Shown here: positions 1-8,156 of the stretch, piece after piece
How the letters are laid out: each line of letters begins with the position of its first letter
Numbering within the stretch: the stretch's first letter is position 1
Assembly (NCBI RefSeq): GCF_000024205.1
Contig: NC_013216.1
Span: 2,418,001-2,482,000 of the forward strand
Source of the DNA: Desulfofarcimen acetoxidans DSM 771
GTDB taxonomy: Bacteria > Bacillota > Desulfotomaculia > Desulfotomaculales > Desulfofarciminaceae
Direction of reading: 5' to 3'
Length of the DNA: 64,000 nucleotides
Program-made: the position numbers and the translations under genes
The notes under the pieces: generated by a model
What the model saw: the letters and a program-made list of their open reading frames with translations, nothing else
What the model was told of the DNA's origin: nothing
Database searches by the model: none

Positions 1-490
1 TAGCGGGATCACTGAATATGTACCACCGCTCTTACCTTCCATTTTCTTTTCTTCCTTAACGCTGAGAATAGAATACATCATCATAAGCGATACAATTGCG
101 TGTTCACCACCAGATAAACCGCCACGCTCGGTCACCACCCTAAGCTGTTGTTCATGGGTCTTTTTAAACCACATAACTAGCCGGCGATGGCCACTACCCT
201 CTTCTTTATTGCGATATTCAAGTTGAACAGTGTAGTTCATAGGAACGAAAACTTCATTCAGTCTTTCGGAAATTGCCCGGACGGAACTGGTAATGATACC
301 TTCAACCGTTCTATAGTCAGACTCAACGATATTTCTGAAAGAGGCAAGTTCCTCCTCAAGTCGTTGTTTGTAACGCATATTCTTCTCAAGCTCTAGTTTT
401 AGAATCCGTTTAAAGCTGGTGCCCCCTTGGAAACAGGATATTCTTTTGGAAAAATCGGATTTTACTTCAATTCTTTCAAGCTTTATTACT
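1..490 (-). pseudogene. C-terminal fragment of an SMC/SbcC-like ATPase, open at left edge
   Basis: The minus strand is open from about 490 (and in frame further up, inside the PIN gene) to base 1. It encodes a charged, coiled-coil-like stretch, then a segment ending in RGGLSGGEHAIVSLMMMYS, which carries the ABC signature LSGGE. In SMC, SbcC and RecN-type ATPases this lies in the C-terminal half, just before Walker B. No Walker A half is present upstream; that space holds the PIN gene and then rlmD. An in-frame ATG exists near 570, inside the PIN gene, but would give a protein lacking the N-terminal ATPase lobe. I read it as the 3' remnant of a larger gene cut by a rearrangement. A genuine downstream operon member is possible. 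The right family (JetC, TIGR02680, SbcC) cannot be settled here. Confidence 0.6.
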
Positions 491-1021
491 CTATCTGCTT
501 TTAAGAAAGTCTGAAAAACTAGCAGCTCCCAATTTTCTTCGCTTTGCCAACATGGAAGCCCAAATGGCATTTCCTTCATCCTCAGTTATCAATCTCTTAC
601 TATAGGCTTCAACGAGAATATTTCCTGTAGTAATATGCTTTAATTGAAACTCCTTGACATAATCACCAATATCACGCAAATTATTACTGGCAACAATACC
701 CCTATTTTCTTTTGCTAAAGCTATTGATGCAGCCTCTCCCTTACCAATTAATTTCTGTCCTTTACCCGGTTCAACCGTCAATCTGTAAAACATATTATAT
801 TCTTCTGTTCCTACTACAATTTCAACTATCTTAGCTTGACCGGCGGAAACCATTGCATCAATACGACCTTTCAAATGTATTATTCCAGGGCTTAATAATT
901 CACCATAAACTGGTCTTGGAATTACGATTCTCCCGAGATATAACTGTGCCAATAAACTCTCATTCCTAACCCATAAAAAAGCGGAAATACAATCAGTGTC
1001 GAAGAAAAGCGAATCAATCAA
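491..1021 (-). CDS. PIN-domain protein (VapC-like nuclease)
   Basis: A 176-residue protein with a PIN-like acidic pattern: FFDTDCISAFLW near the start (Asp8/Asp10), YGELLSP (Glu about 41), GKGEAASIALA (Glu in the middle) and NNLRDI (Asp after a beta strand). PIN domains are metal-dependent RNases, often toxins of toxin-antitoxin pairs. The start is a TTG overlapping the stop of the ImmA/IrrE gene (overlap 1014-1021), with GGAGGCG just upstream, so translation is coupled. It is the third gene of an XRE - ImmA/IrrE - PIN operon. Cytoplasmic, with no signal or membrane segment. Nuclease activity is inferred from fold residues only; the RNA target is unknown. Confidence 0.8.
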   Translation of the reverse strand: MIDSLFFDTDCISAFLWVRNESLLAQLYLGRIVIPRPVYGELLSPGIIHLKGRIDAMVSAGQAKIVEIVVGTEEYNMFYRLTVEPGKGQKLIGKGEAASIALAKENRGIVASNNLRDIGDYVKEFQLKHITTGNILVEAYSKRLITEDEGNAIWASMLAKRRKLGAASFSDFLKSR

Positions 1022-1769
1022 CTAATTCGCCTCCTTCACTCTCATCACCATAGACAATGTCATCACGAAAAGCATCTAATAGCCACTCTTCATATTTGCC
1101 ATTAGATATAACATCAGATTGCAAGAGATTTTCAGCTTGCTTTATATAATGACCATAAGTTCCCTTGTTTTCACTCTCTGGCGTAGGTTTATACAATGAA
1201 GTATCATAACCCAATTTTGCAGCAGTTAAGATGACATTCTTTTGCATGCCCGCTGCATCAGACTGAGACAGTTCACCTTCTTCCTGTAAGCGAAAAAGCA
1301 TTGCCTGTCTGCTAACACCAAAATACTGCTCCAATTTAATGACATCTTTAATAACTAAATTCCGTTTTGCTACGCTTTTTATCTCTTCAATTTTTTCGTA
1401 CAAAGCTGCTGGTGGCATCAGCAAATAAGATGCAAACTGATCAGCAGACTTCTCAGTTTGGTTTCCGCCCCCAATTTTACTCGGACAAATTGTTGAGATC
1501 ATATCTTCATCAAAATAAAGATGATATAACTCGTGAGCCAGCGAGAACCTCTGTCGACCAATAGACATACCTGAATTCACAGCTATTACTGTAGATGTAT
1601 TGTTTTTTAGACATGCACCACTTATTTTTTCTCCCAAAGGATACTTGACTAATGTCACATTTTCAAGCGCATACACTAAAGCAAAAATGTCAATAGGAGA
1701 AGTATTATCTTCTCCTAACTTTTTTCTGACACTGAATGCCTTATTACTTAAAGCCATCTTATCAATCAT
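1014..1769 (-). CDS. ImmA/IrrE-type zinc metallopeptidase
   Basis: 251 residues. The zinc motif HELYH (residues 79-83, within SLAHELYHLYF) is followed about 25 residues later by EKSADQFASYLLMP, the usual third-ligand helix of the ImmA/IrrE (DUF955) family. Members cleave or inactivate an XRE repressor, as ImmA does in ICEBs1 and IrrE in Deinococcus. The C-terminal part has an HTH-like YFGVSRQAMLFRL segment. Its ATG overlaps the stop of the XRE gene (1762-1769) with GGAGGG seven bases upstream. The pair with XRE resembles the two-gene RosmerTA arrangement; the added PIN gene is the difference. The most likely substrate is the upstream XRE protein. Confidence 0.88.
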   Translation of the reverse strand: MIDKMALSNKAFSVRKKLGEDNTSPIDIFALVYALENVTLVKYPLGEKISGACLKNNTSTVIAVNSGMSIGRQRFSLAHELYHLYFDEDMISTICPSKIGGGNQTEKSADQFASYLLMPPAALYEKIEEIKSVAKRNLVIKDVIKLEQYFGVSRQAMLFRLQEEGELSQSDAAGMQKNVILTAAKLGYDTSLYKPTPESENKGTYGHYIKQAENLLQSDVISNGKYEEWLLDAFRDDIVYGDESEGGELVD

Positions 1770-2112
1770 TCATTGTCCCTCCAGCGATTTTATCCATCAG
1801 CATTTGGTTCAATGCAATTCTATTAATTACAGCCAGAGCCTCCAAATCTTCACATTCAATCCCCGTAGTGCGAAAAGCAAAGCTTACAGATGATCTGCAC
1901 TTATCTGGTGATGCAATGACTGATACTGGGCAGCAAAATAAAGCTGCAATTTTATCCAGCATATCCGAACTAATGGCACGCTCTCCTGATTCAAATTTTG
2001 AAATCAGACTTTGGTCTACACCAAGATAACCAGCAATGTGCTTTTGTCCTAAACCAGCATTGTCTCTTAATTCTTTTATATTAGCTCCAATAGTTTTCAT
2101 ATCTAGTATCAT
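1762..2112 (-). CDS. XRE-family repressor
   Basis: 116 residues. A classic HTH_3 domain occupies roughly residues 8-62 (IKELRDNAGLGQKHIAGYL, then VDQSLISKFESGERAIS). The C-terminal tail of about 50 residues probably serves for dimerisation or as the site acted on by the peptidase. The ATG at 2112 is preceded by AGGGAGGAAGG at good spacing; a second in-frame ATG four codons in is possible. It is the first gene of the three-gene operon, so it probably represses the operon through the inverted repeat immediately upstream and acts as the antitoxin/sensor for the ImmA/IrrE and PIN proteins. Confidence 0.88.
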   Translation of the reverse strand: MILDMKTIGANIKELRDNAGLGQKHIAGYLGVDQSLISKFESGERAISSDMLDKIAALFCCPVSVIASPDKCRSSVSFAFRTTGIECEDLEALAVINRIALNQMLMDKIAGGTMND

Positions 2113-2166
2113 ATTAAATCCTTCCTCCCTTTCGCTTCATTTCTTATTTATAGTATATGCTATTCT

Positions 2167-2206
2167 TGTCATAAAATAAACACTTTTATATATGTTTTTT
2201 ATGACA
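2167..2206 (-). promoter_or_regulatory. Inverted-repeat operator upstream of the XRE operon
   Basis: Perfect 10-base half-sites TGTCATAAAA (2167-2176) and TTTTATGACA (2197-2206) face each other with centres 30 bp apart, about three helical turns. They lie 55-95 bp upstream of the XRE start, and AT-rich -10-like sequence (CATATACTATAAA on the minus strand) lies between them and the gene. This is what is expected of a two-dimer XRE operator. The promoter hexamers are not clear. Confidence 0.6.
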
Positions 2207-2234
2207 GCACTGATTGTACATCTCGAAACCACTT

Positions 2235-3611
2235 TTATATTTTCGACAAAAATGTACAAATTTCGATATGGCTCGTCTGCGGAAACATATCCACCGGCTG
2301 CACTTCAATTATCCCATAGCCAAGTTTATCAAGTAAACCCAAATCCCTGGCCAATGTGCCGGGATTGCAAGACACATAGATAATTTTAGGTATCCTCATT
2401 TTTGCAATTGCTTCAAGGACAACTTGCTTGCAGCCTTGACGAGGCGGGTCCAGTATAATAATGTCAACATTATTATTACGTTCTGCGAATTCAGGTAATA
2501 ATTTTTCAACCTCACCGCACAAAAACTCTACATTATTTAACCTATTTAAAGCCGCATTTTCCCTGGCATCCTTTACCGCGATGTTGAGTGATTCCAATCC
2601 TGTGACCTTCCTGGCATTAGCTGAAAAATACATGGCTATGGTTCCTATTCCACAGTAAGCATCGAGTACCGTCTCATTACCTTTTAATTCGGCATACTCC
2701 AGAGCTTTATCGTAAAGCTTAATAGTTTGTTTTGGATTTATTTGATAAAACGAGTTGGCTGAAATGTAAAAAGACAGGTCTTTTATTTTATCAACTATTA
2801 TTTCCTTTCCCCAGATTAGTTTATTTACGCTTCCCAGCAGCAAGCTATTATTTCCGTTATTTATATTTCTGATAATAGATGTTATATCAGGGCATTGATT
2901 TACTAATTCGCGAGTGAAGGTTGACTGGCCCGGTAAATTACCACTCACAGTTACCAGCACAAGCATAACCTGCCCGGTAGCCTCAGCTTTGCGCAGCATC
3001 ACACCCCGCAGGAGACCCTTTTTGCTGTGCTTGTTATATGGTTCAAGCTTATACTTGTTTATCAGATCCTCCAGAATAGCACTAATCTCATTCAATCTAC
3101 CGTCATTTATCTGGCAGCAGGCTGTACCTTCAACCAGTATGTGAGAACCCTCGGAGAAAAAACCCAGGACAGTCCTGTTATTTTTTCTGCCGGCATGCAG
3201 GTGAATTTTATTACGATAGTTCCAGGGATTTTCCATACCGATAGTTGGCAAAACCACTGCATCAGGAAGCCCGCTAATACGTTTTAAATTGTCGCGAACA
3301 AATTTTTCTTTTAGCTTTAATTGTTCGGCATAACTACTATGCTGCAGTTGGCAACCACCGCATTTCATATACTCAGAACAGGAATGAATTTGCCTGTTGT
3401 CAGAGGATTTTAAAACTTTCACAAGACTCGCTGCGGCAAAACTCTTTTTTATTTCAGTAATAGTGGCCAGTATTATTTCTCCTACACAGGTAAACGGTAC
3501 AAAAACGGCAAAGCCATGATAGCGACCAACTCCGGCTCCCTGATGATTAATATCATTGATCTGCAATTCGATTATATCATTAACTTTCACGGGTACGGGT
3601 ATATCTGCCAT
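2235..3611 (-). CDS. rlmD: 23S rRNA (uracil-C5)-methyltransferase, RlmD/RumA family
   Basis: 458 residues, the full length of the RumA/TrmA family. It has an N-terminal TRAM domain (about 5-60). The 4Fe-4S ligands are C78, C84 and C87 (CSEYMKCGGC) with a fourth in EGTACC. A SAM-binding loop (LDAYCGIGTIAMYF), DPPRQGC and the catalytic SCNPGTLARDL follow near residue 415. It transfers a methyl group to C5 of a 23S rRNA uridine. In Gram-positives the homologue RlmCD can modify two sites (U747 and U1939), so the exact target is open. Transcribed alone or with yaaR upstream. Confidence 0.93.
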   Translation of the reverse strand: MADIPVPVKVNDIIELQINDINHQGAGVGRYHGFAVFVPFTCVGEIILATITEIKKSFAAASLVKVLKSSDNRQIHSCSEYMKCGGCQLQHSSYAEQLKLKEKFVRDNLKRISGLPDAVVLPTIGMENPWNYRNKIHLHAGRKNNRTVLGFFSEGSHILVEGTACCQINDGRLNEISAILEDLINKYKLEPYNKHSKKGLLRGVMLRKAEATGQVMLVLVTVSGNLPGQSTFTRELVNQCPDITSIIRNINNGNNSLLLGSVNKLIWGKEIIVDKIKDLSFYISANSFYQINPKQTIKLYDKALEYAELKGNETVLDAYCGIGTIAMYFSANARKVTGLESLNIAVKDARENAALNRLNNVEFLCGEVEKLLPEFAERNNNVDIIILDPPRQGCKQVVLEAIAKMRIPKIIYVSCNPGTLARDLGLLDKLGYGIIEVQPVDMFPQTSHIEICTFLSKI

Positions 3612-3653
3612 TAAGTTGTATCTCCTTTATTTTTGCTTATATGATCAATTGGA

Positions 3654-4076
3654 TTATCTGTATAAATCAATTAACAGGCCCTCAATCCTATCAATTTTAC
3701 TGATCATATCAATATTGCTTTTTTGCTCCAGCAAAAGGTTTCTGGTCAATTCTTCAACTTCTTTATTAATAATATCGACACTGATAAGTATCTGGCGGTA
3801 ACGCTCAGTAAACTTTAATACATAATAATTTTCCAAAATATAAGAAAGATATTCCTTTATGTATTTTTTGTAATCGGCAATATTGCTTAAGCTTTTACTG
3901 TCCTTTAATATTTTTCCCACTTCTTTTATCTTTTCTAGAAGCTTATTAAGTTTTTGCTCGCGGTGTTCTCTCTTTTCCATATCCATGCTACTGGAAAAGC
4001 TCCCCACATTATTCTTTTTTATAACAGTGGAACTATTTACCGTCTTCATATTTCTCTTATGTGTAGAAATTCGCAA
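3654..4076 (-). CDS. yaaR: YaaR-family (DUF327) protein
   Basis: 140 residues, helical, ending in KIDRIEGLLIDLYR, the conserved C-terminal signature of the YaaR/DUF327 family. Function is unknown. In Bacillus the gene lies in a replication-gene neighbourhood. The TTG at 4076 has GAGGG seven bases upstream; an ATG at 4049 is an alternative. No signal peptide or membrane segment is visible. It stands upstream of rlmD in the same direction. Confidence 0.8.
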   Translation of the reverse strand: MRISTHKRNMKTVNSSTVIKKNNVGSFSSSMDMEKREHREQKLNKLLEKIKEVGKILKDSKSLSNIADYKKYIKEYLSYILENYYVLKFTERYRQILISVDIINKEVEELTRNLLLEQKSNIDMISKIDRIEGLLIDLYR

Positions 4077-4540
4077 TTAAGTACCCTCATTAAAGTTATT
4101 ATTTTATTTTTGAACCACGGCGTAAATATTTATTCCTGCCATTAATATTCCGGAGAATCAGTTAATCAGGCTCTTTGCATAATGGCAGAGTAAACTTCAG
4201 ATTTATCAATAATAAAAAAAATATTATCAGGTGTACCGGTACTTTGTGAATTTTATGCGGAAAGTTAATCATGGGTTAACCATCCAAATAAAAATAATTA
4301 TTCCCTAATTAAACTCATTCTCCTGCACTATCTAAGTCTCCTATATAACTTATTTTGAAAATAATCAATAGAATAGACAAATAAAAATACCGGCACACTT
4401 AAAAAGGGGGGTCTATAAGATATATTTTTTAGTTCATCAAGTGAGCTTACAGGCGTTAGCATAATTGTATAAAAATCAAATAATATTATTATATTTTAAT
4501 ATTATTTGATTATCAAAATATATTGACATGTGATTATTTT
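4077..4540. other. Non-coding AT-rich spacer with a hairpin
   Basis: About 460 bases separate the divergent yaaR and nadB with no convincing reading frame on either strand. The only strong structure is an AT-only inverted repeat: arms 4474-4488 and 4497-4511 (15 bp, perfect) with an 8-base loop. It lies upstream of the NiaR operator. Its role is unknown; it could be a structural element or an additional regulator site. Confidence 0.6.
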
Positions 4541-4570
4541 CACCTGTCTTTACAGTTGACAAGACAGTCA
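4541..4570 (+). promoter_or_regulatory. NiaR-type operator of the nad operon
   Basis: CTGTCTT (4544-4550) and AAGACAG (4561-4567) form a perfect inverted repeat around TACAGTTGAC. The half TGTCTTTACA matches the site described for NiaR/YrxA, the nicotinate-responsive repressor of NAD genes in Firmicutes. The site overlaps the likely -35 hexamer (TTGACA, 4556-4561). The niaR gene itself is the last gene of the operon, so negative autoregulation is expected. Confidence 0.8.
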
Positions 4571-4587
4571 AATAAAAATAATATAAT
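4556..4587 (+). promoter_or_regulatory. Probable nadB promoter
   Basis: TTGACA (4556-4561) and TATAAT (4582-4587) are both perfect hexamers but 20 bp apart; a -10 at TAATAT (4579-4584) would restore 17 bp. The -35 overlaps the NiaR palindrome. Transcription from here begins near 4594, which excludes upstream in-frame starts of nadB and supports the TTG start at 4622. Confidence 0.6.
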
Positions 4588-4621
4588 GTTAGGATACTTT
4601 ACCGAAAGGGATGTCAATAAA

Positions 4622-6193
4622 TTGTCGACGATTATTGTAGATTATATTGTTATAGGCACCGGTATTGCCGGCCTCAGCTGTGCTTTAGGAGCGAGCAAGC
4701 ATGGTAATGTTGCTTTATTGACAAAAGGTGATTTTTTTGCCGGCAATACACCTCTGGCCCAGGGAGGTATTGCTTGCGCTTTGGCTCCTGGTGACTCACC
4801 GGAATATCATTACCAGGATACTTTAACAGCAGGAGCCGGTGGTTGCAACCAGGATACTGTGAATATACTTGTTCATGAAGGTATCGACAGGGTTCTGGAG
4901 CTAAAAAATATGGGTGTTCCGTTTGACTGCAAGGATGACGGAAGCCTGGATTTGGCCAAGGAAGGAGCACATAGCAAATCCCGCGTGGTTTCAGCTATGG
5001 GAGATTCTACAGGCAGGGCTATTGCAGAGACACTGGTAAAAGAAGTTAAGCAGATAAGTAATATCAAAGTATACGAATATACCATGGTTACAAAACTTTT
5101 GGTCAAAAATAAGGAATGTTTTGGTGTCGCAGCTGTTAACCAGTTTAATCAACAATTTACATTTCTGGCTAAGGCAACTGTATTAGCGGCAGGCGGTTGC
5201 GGACAAGTATATTTGCACACTACAAACAGCAAAACCTGTACCGGTGACGGATTTGCTCTTGCTTATCAAGCCGGGGCTGAGCTGGTTGATATGGAGTTTG
5301 TACAGTTTCACCCCACAGGACTGGCTTTAATAGAAAACCCCAGGATACTTATTTCAGAAGCTGTTCGTGGAGAAGGTGCTCTTTTAATTAATTCAAAAGG
5401 CCGGCGTTTTATGCAGCAGCATCACCCGATGGCTGAATTAGCCCCCAGAGATGTTGTGGCCAGGGGTATTTTTGAAGAACTGGCCGCTGATGAAAAAGTT
5501 TTTCTGGATACCACCCCCATAGGCCAGCACTTTGTTAAAAGATTTCCTTACATCACAGCTGCCTGTCGTGCCAGAGGCCTGGATCCGGTGAACAATTATA
5601 TCCCGGTAACACCTGTTGCTCATTTCATGATGGGTGGGGTAAAAACCGATCATAACGGCCAAACCTGTATTAAGAGACTTTTTGCCTGTGGAGAAGTGGC
5701 TTGTACCGGAGTTCACGGCGCGAACAGGTTAGCCAGCAATTCTCTGCTGGAAGGAGTTGTATTCGGTCACAGGGTAGCCAGAAGCCTGATTAACTACGAT
5801 ACTCTTACAGCCATCAGCCTATTCAATATAGACAAATCAGACACTGATTATGCTGGCAACTCTTTTATTCCGGTTAATGAGCAAGTCAATAATCAAACAT
5901 ATAACCGTTTCAGCAAACCTCATTCCTCCGTATACCGTAATAAATTAAGAAGTGTTATGTGGCAAAAAGTTGGCCTGGTTAGGACTGAAAAGCAATTATC
6001 AGATGCACTTAAATTAATAACAAAACTGGAAAAACAGTTGCCCCATGATGATTATGAAACATACAATATGGTTCTGACAGCAAAATTAATTACGGAAGCG
6101 GCTCTTAAACGCCAGGAAAGTCGCGGAAGTCACTACCGCAAGGATTTTCCTTACGCATTGCCAGAAAAACTCTACCACCAGGTATTACTTTAA
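4622..6193 (+). CDS. nadB: L-aspartate oxidase
   Basis: 523 residues. NadB is the FAD enzyme that oxidises L-aspartate to iminoaspartate, the first step of de novo NAD synthesis. The N-terminal FAD motif YIVIGTGIAGLSCAL is at residues 8-22. Further flavoprotein motifs include LAQGGIACAL, HPTGLAL with VRGEGA, FMMGGVKTD, and ANRLASNSLLEGVVFG. The C-terminal helical domain ends near RQESRGSHYRKDFP. I chose TTG 4622 because AAAGGG lies 11 bases upstream. The frame is open further up (ATG 4586, TTG 4523), but those overlap the promoter and operator. The length then matches the family. First gene of nadBCA-niaR. Confidence 0.93.
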   Translation: MSTIIVDYIVIGTGIAGLSCALGASKHGNVALLTKGDFFAGNTPLAQGGIACALAPGDSPEYHYQDTLTAGAGGCNQDTVNILVHEGIDRVLELKNMGVPFDCKDDGSLDLAKEGAHSKSRVVSAMGDSTGRAIAETLVKEVKQISNIKVYEYTMVTKLLVKNKECFGVAAVNQFNQQFTFLAKATVLAAGGCGQVYLHTTNSKTCTGDGFALAYQAGAELVDMEFVQFHPTGLALIENPRILISEAVRGEGALLINSKGRRFMQQHHPMAELAPRDVVARGIFEELAADEKVFLDTTPIGQHFVKRFPYITAACRARGLDPVNNYIPVTPVAHFMMGGVKTDHNGQTCIKRLFACGEVACTGVHGANRLASNSLLEGVVFGHRVARSLINYDTLTAISLFNIDKSDTDYAGNSFIPVNEQVNNQTYNRFSKPHSSVYRNKLRSVMWQKVGLVRTEKQLSDALKLITKLEKQLPHDDYETYNMVLTAKLITEAALKRQESRGSHYRKDFPYALPEKLYHQVLL

Positions 6194-6210
6194 TTTTAGG
6201 AGGCTGACCT

Positions 6211-7047
6211 ATGAACCTGCTATTAGCGGATAAGATTATTAATGACGCACTACTGGAAGACATTGGCAGAGGGGATATAACAACAAAAACAATAATTGCC
6301 GCTGATATGGAGGCACAGGCTGTTTTTATTTCACGTAATGCCGGTATTGTAGCTGGCTTGGATATTGCGGGCCGGGTATTTGAGAAATTAGATCCTCACT
6401 ACAGCTTGGAAAAAATCATTTCTGACGGTGACCAGGTACAAGCAGGAGAGGCTATCGCCCGGGTTTCCGGTAAGGCGCATGCGTTGTTATCAGGTGAAAG
6501 AGTAGCTTTGAATTTTCTGCAGCACCTATCCGGTATTGCTACTGAGACAAGAAATATCGTGGAGATTGTCAAACCTTTCGGCGTTAGAATTGCTGATACT
6601 CGTAAAACCACCCCCGGCTTGAGAATGTTCGAAAAATATGCCGTCACTGTAGGTGGGGGTTATAATCACCGCATGGGACTGGATGATGCTGTTTTAATAA
6701 AAGACAACCACCTGCAAATTGCCGGCGGTGTCAAACAGGCTGTTGAACTGGTAAGAAATAAAATTGGTCATTTAGTTAAGATAGAGGTGGAAGTTGAGAC
6801 ATGGACTCAGTTGGAAGAGGCTGTTCAGGCAGGCGTGGATGTTATTATGCTGGATAATATGAACACGGAAACTATGCAAAAAGCCGTCAAGTTTGTTGGT
6901 AGAAGAGCTGTAACCGAGGCTTCCGGTCAAATCACTGCTGCTAATGCCGGGGCAGTGGCTGCAACCGGAGTAGATGTCCTTTCACTGGGTTGGATTACAC
7001 ACTCCGCCAGGCCGCTGGATATAAGCCTGGAGATTGAAATAATATAA
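6211..7047 (+). CDS. nadC: Nicotinate-nucleotide pyrophosphorylase (carboxylating)
   Basis: 278 residues, usual length. NadC converts quinolinate and PRPP to nicotinate mononucleotide with loss of CO2. Visible motifs are EDIGRGDITT near the N-terminus, LSGERVALNFLQHLSGIAT, the catalytic-site IADTRKTTPGLR, and GGGYNHRMGL followed by IKDNHL. Also present are EVEVET and MLDNM, and the terminal ASGQI/GVDVLSLGWITHS. AGGAGG sits just before the ATG and 17 bases separate it from nadB, so it is co-transcribed. Confidence 0.96.
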   Translation: MNLLLADKIINDALLEDIGRGDITTKTIIAADMEAQAVFISRNAGIVAGLDIAGRVFEKLDPHYSLEKIISDGDQVQAGEAIARVSGKAHALLSGERVALNFLQHLSGIATETRNIVEIVKPFGVRIADTRKTTPGLRMFEKYAVTVGGGYNHRMGLDDAVLIKDNHLQIAGGVKQAVELVRNKIGHLVKIEVEVETWTQLEEAVQAGVDVIMLDNMNTETMQKAVKFVGRRAVTEASGQITAANAGAVAATGVDVLSLGWITHSARPLDISLEIEII

Positions 7048-7074
7048 TTGCTCTGATTGGAGGAAAAGTTTATC

Positions 7075-8145
7075 ATGCCTGCTTCCTTAGATATTAACTT
7101 ATATAAAACACTAAATTCCGTGGAATTAGACCGGAAAATATTAAGCGCCAAGGAAAAGCTAGGCTCAGAATTATTAATTTTAGGACATCACTATATGAGT
7201 AAAGATGTGCTTAAATTTGCCGATTTTAAAGGTGACTCATTCCGGCTTTCCCAACAGGCTGCCGAGAGCAAAGCAAAATATATTGTTTTTGGCGGTGTTT
7301 TTTTTATGGCAGAAACCGCAGATATCCTTACATCGGAAGAGCAAACGGTAATACTGCCGGATTTGCAGGCAGGCTGTGCTATGGCGGATATGGCTGATGC
7401 CAACGCAATTAATGATTGTTGGTATTTTCTGCAAAACAATTTTCCGGGTGAGGTAATACCGATTGTATATATTAATTCTTCTGCGGAACTGAAAGCTTTT
7501 TGTGGAAAGAACGGGGGTACTGTTTGTACTTCTTCCAGTGCCGACAGAGCCTTGCGCTGGGCTTTTGAACAGGGGAAAAGGGTATTATTTTTCCCTGATG
7601 AACATTTAGGCAGAAATACAGGTAAGAAGCTGGGACTTTCAGAAGATAGCATGGCGGTTTGGGATCGGCAAAATAAAACCTTATCCGGTAATGCGCATGC
7701 ACGCTTGTTCTTATGGAATGGTTTTTGTCCCATTCATTTGAAGTTTACTGAAGAACATATTCAAAAAGTCAGAAATAATTACCCGGGCATCAATGTAATT
7801 GTTCACCCGGAATGCAGCAATCATCTGGTCAAGCTGGCTGACAGCAGTGGTTCGACTGAACATATAGCCAAGGTTATTGCCGAATCTCCCGCAGGTTCTC
7901 AATGGGCCGTGGGTACGGAAATTAATATGGTGCAGCATCTGGCTGAAAAACATACGGATAAGCTTATTATACCCTTATCTGAGACAGTTGAGCCATGTAT
8001 GGATATGTCTAAAATAGGCAGAGAAAACCTGCTCTGGTGTCTGGAAAACTTACTGGGAGGAAATATTGTTAACCAGGTCAAGTTAACCGCACAAACAGCC
8101 TCAGGAGCCAAATTAGCCCTTGACCGGATGCTCTCAATTAAATGA
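7075..8145 (+). CDS. nadA: Quinolinate synthase
   Basis: 356 residues from the ATG at 7075; an upstream TTG at 7057 is part of the GGAGG ribosome site and is rejected. NadA condenses iminoaspartate with dihydroxyacetone phosphate to quinolinate on a 4Fe-4S cluster. Visible are GHHYM near the start, FMAETADIL, the three Cys ligands typical of NadA (in LQAGCAMADM, in a central HPECS and in EPCMDM), FPDEHLGRNTG and GTEINMVQHLA. It sits 27 bases after nadC. The order B-C-A with niaR behind fits the NAD operon. Confidence 0.95.
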   Translation: MPASLDINLYKTLNSVELDRKILSAKEKLGSELLILGHHYMSKDVLKFADFKGDSFRLSQQAAESKAKYIVFGGVFFMAETADILTSEEQTVILPDLQAGCAMADMADANAINDCWYFLQNNFPGEVIPIVYINSSAELKAFCGKNGGTVCTSSSADRALRWAFEQGKRVLFFPDEHLGRNTGKKLGLSEDSMAVWDRQNKTLSGNAHARLFLWNGFCPIHLKFTEEHIQKVRNNYPGINVIVHPECSNHLVKLADSSGSTEHIAKVIAESPAGSQWAVGTEINMVQHLAEKHTDKLIIPLSETVEPCMDMSKIGRENLLWCLENLLGGNIVNQVKLTAQTASGAKLALDRMLSIK

Positions 8146-8156
8146 GGTGAGGCACT

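Noticed and set aside
4523-4621. Longer N-terminus for nadB starting at TTG 4523 or ATG 4586
   Set aside because: These codons lie in the NiaR operator and promoter and would add residues not found in NadB; TTG 4622 has a ribosome site.
7191-7733. 180-codon open frame on the minus strand inside nadA
   Set aside because: It is antisense to the conserved NadA motifs, has no ribosome site and a composition unlike proteins; a shadow frame.
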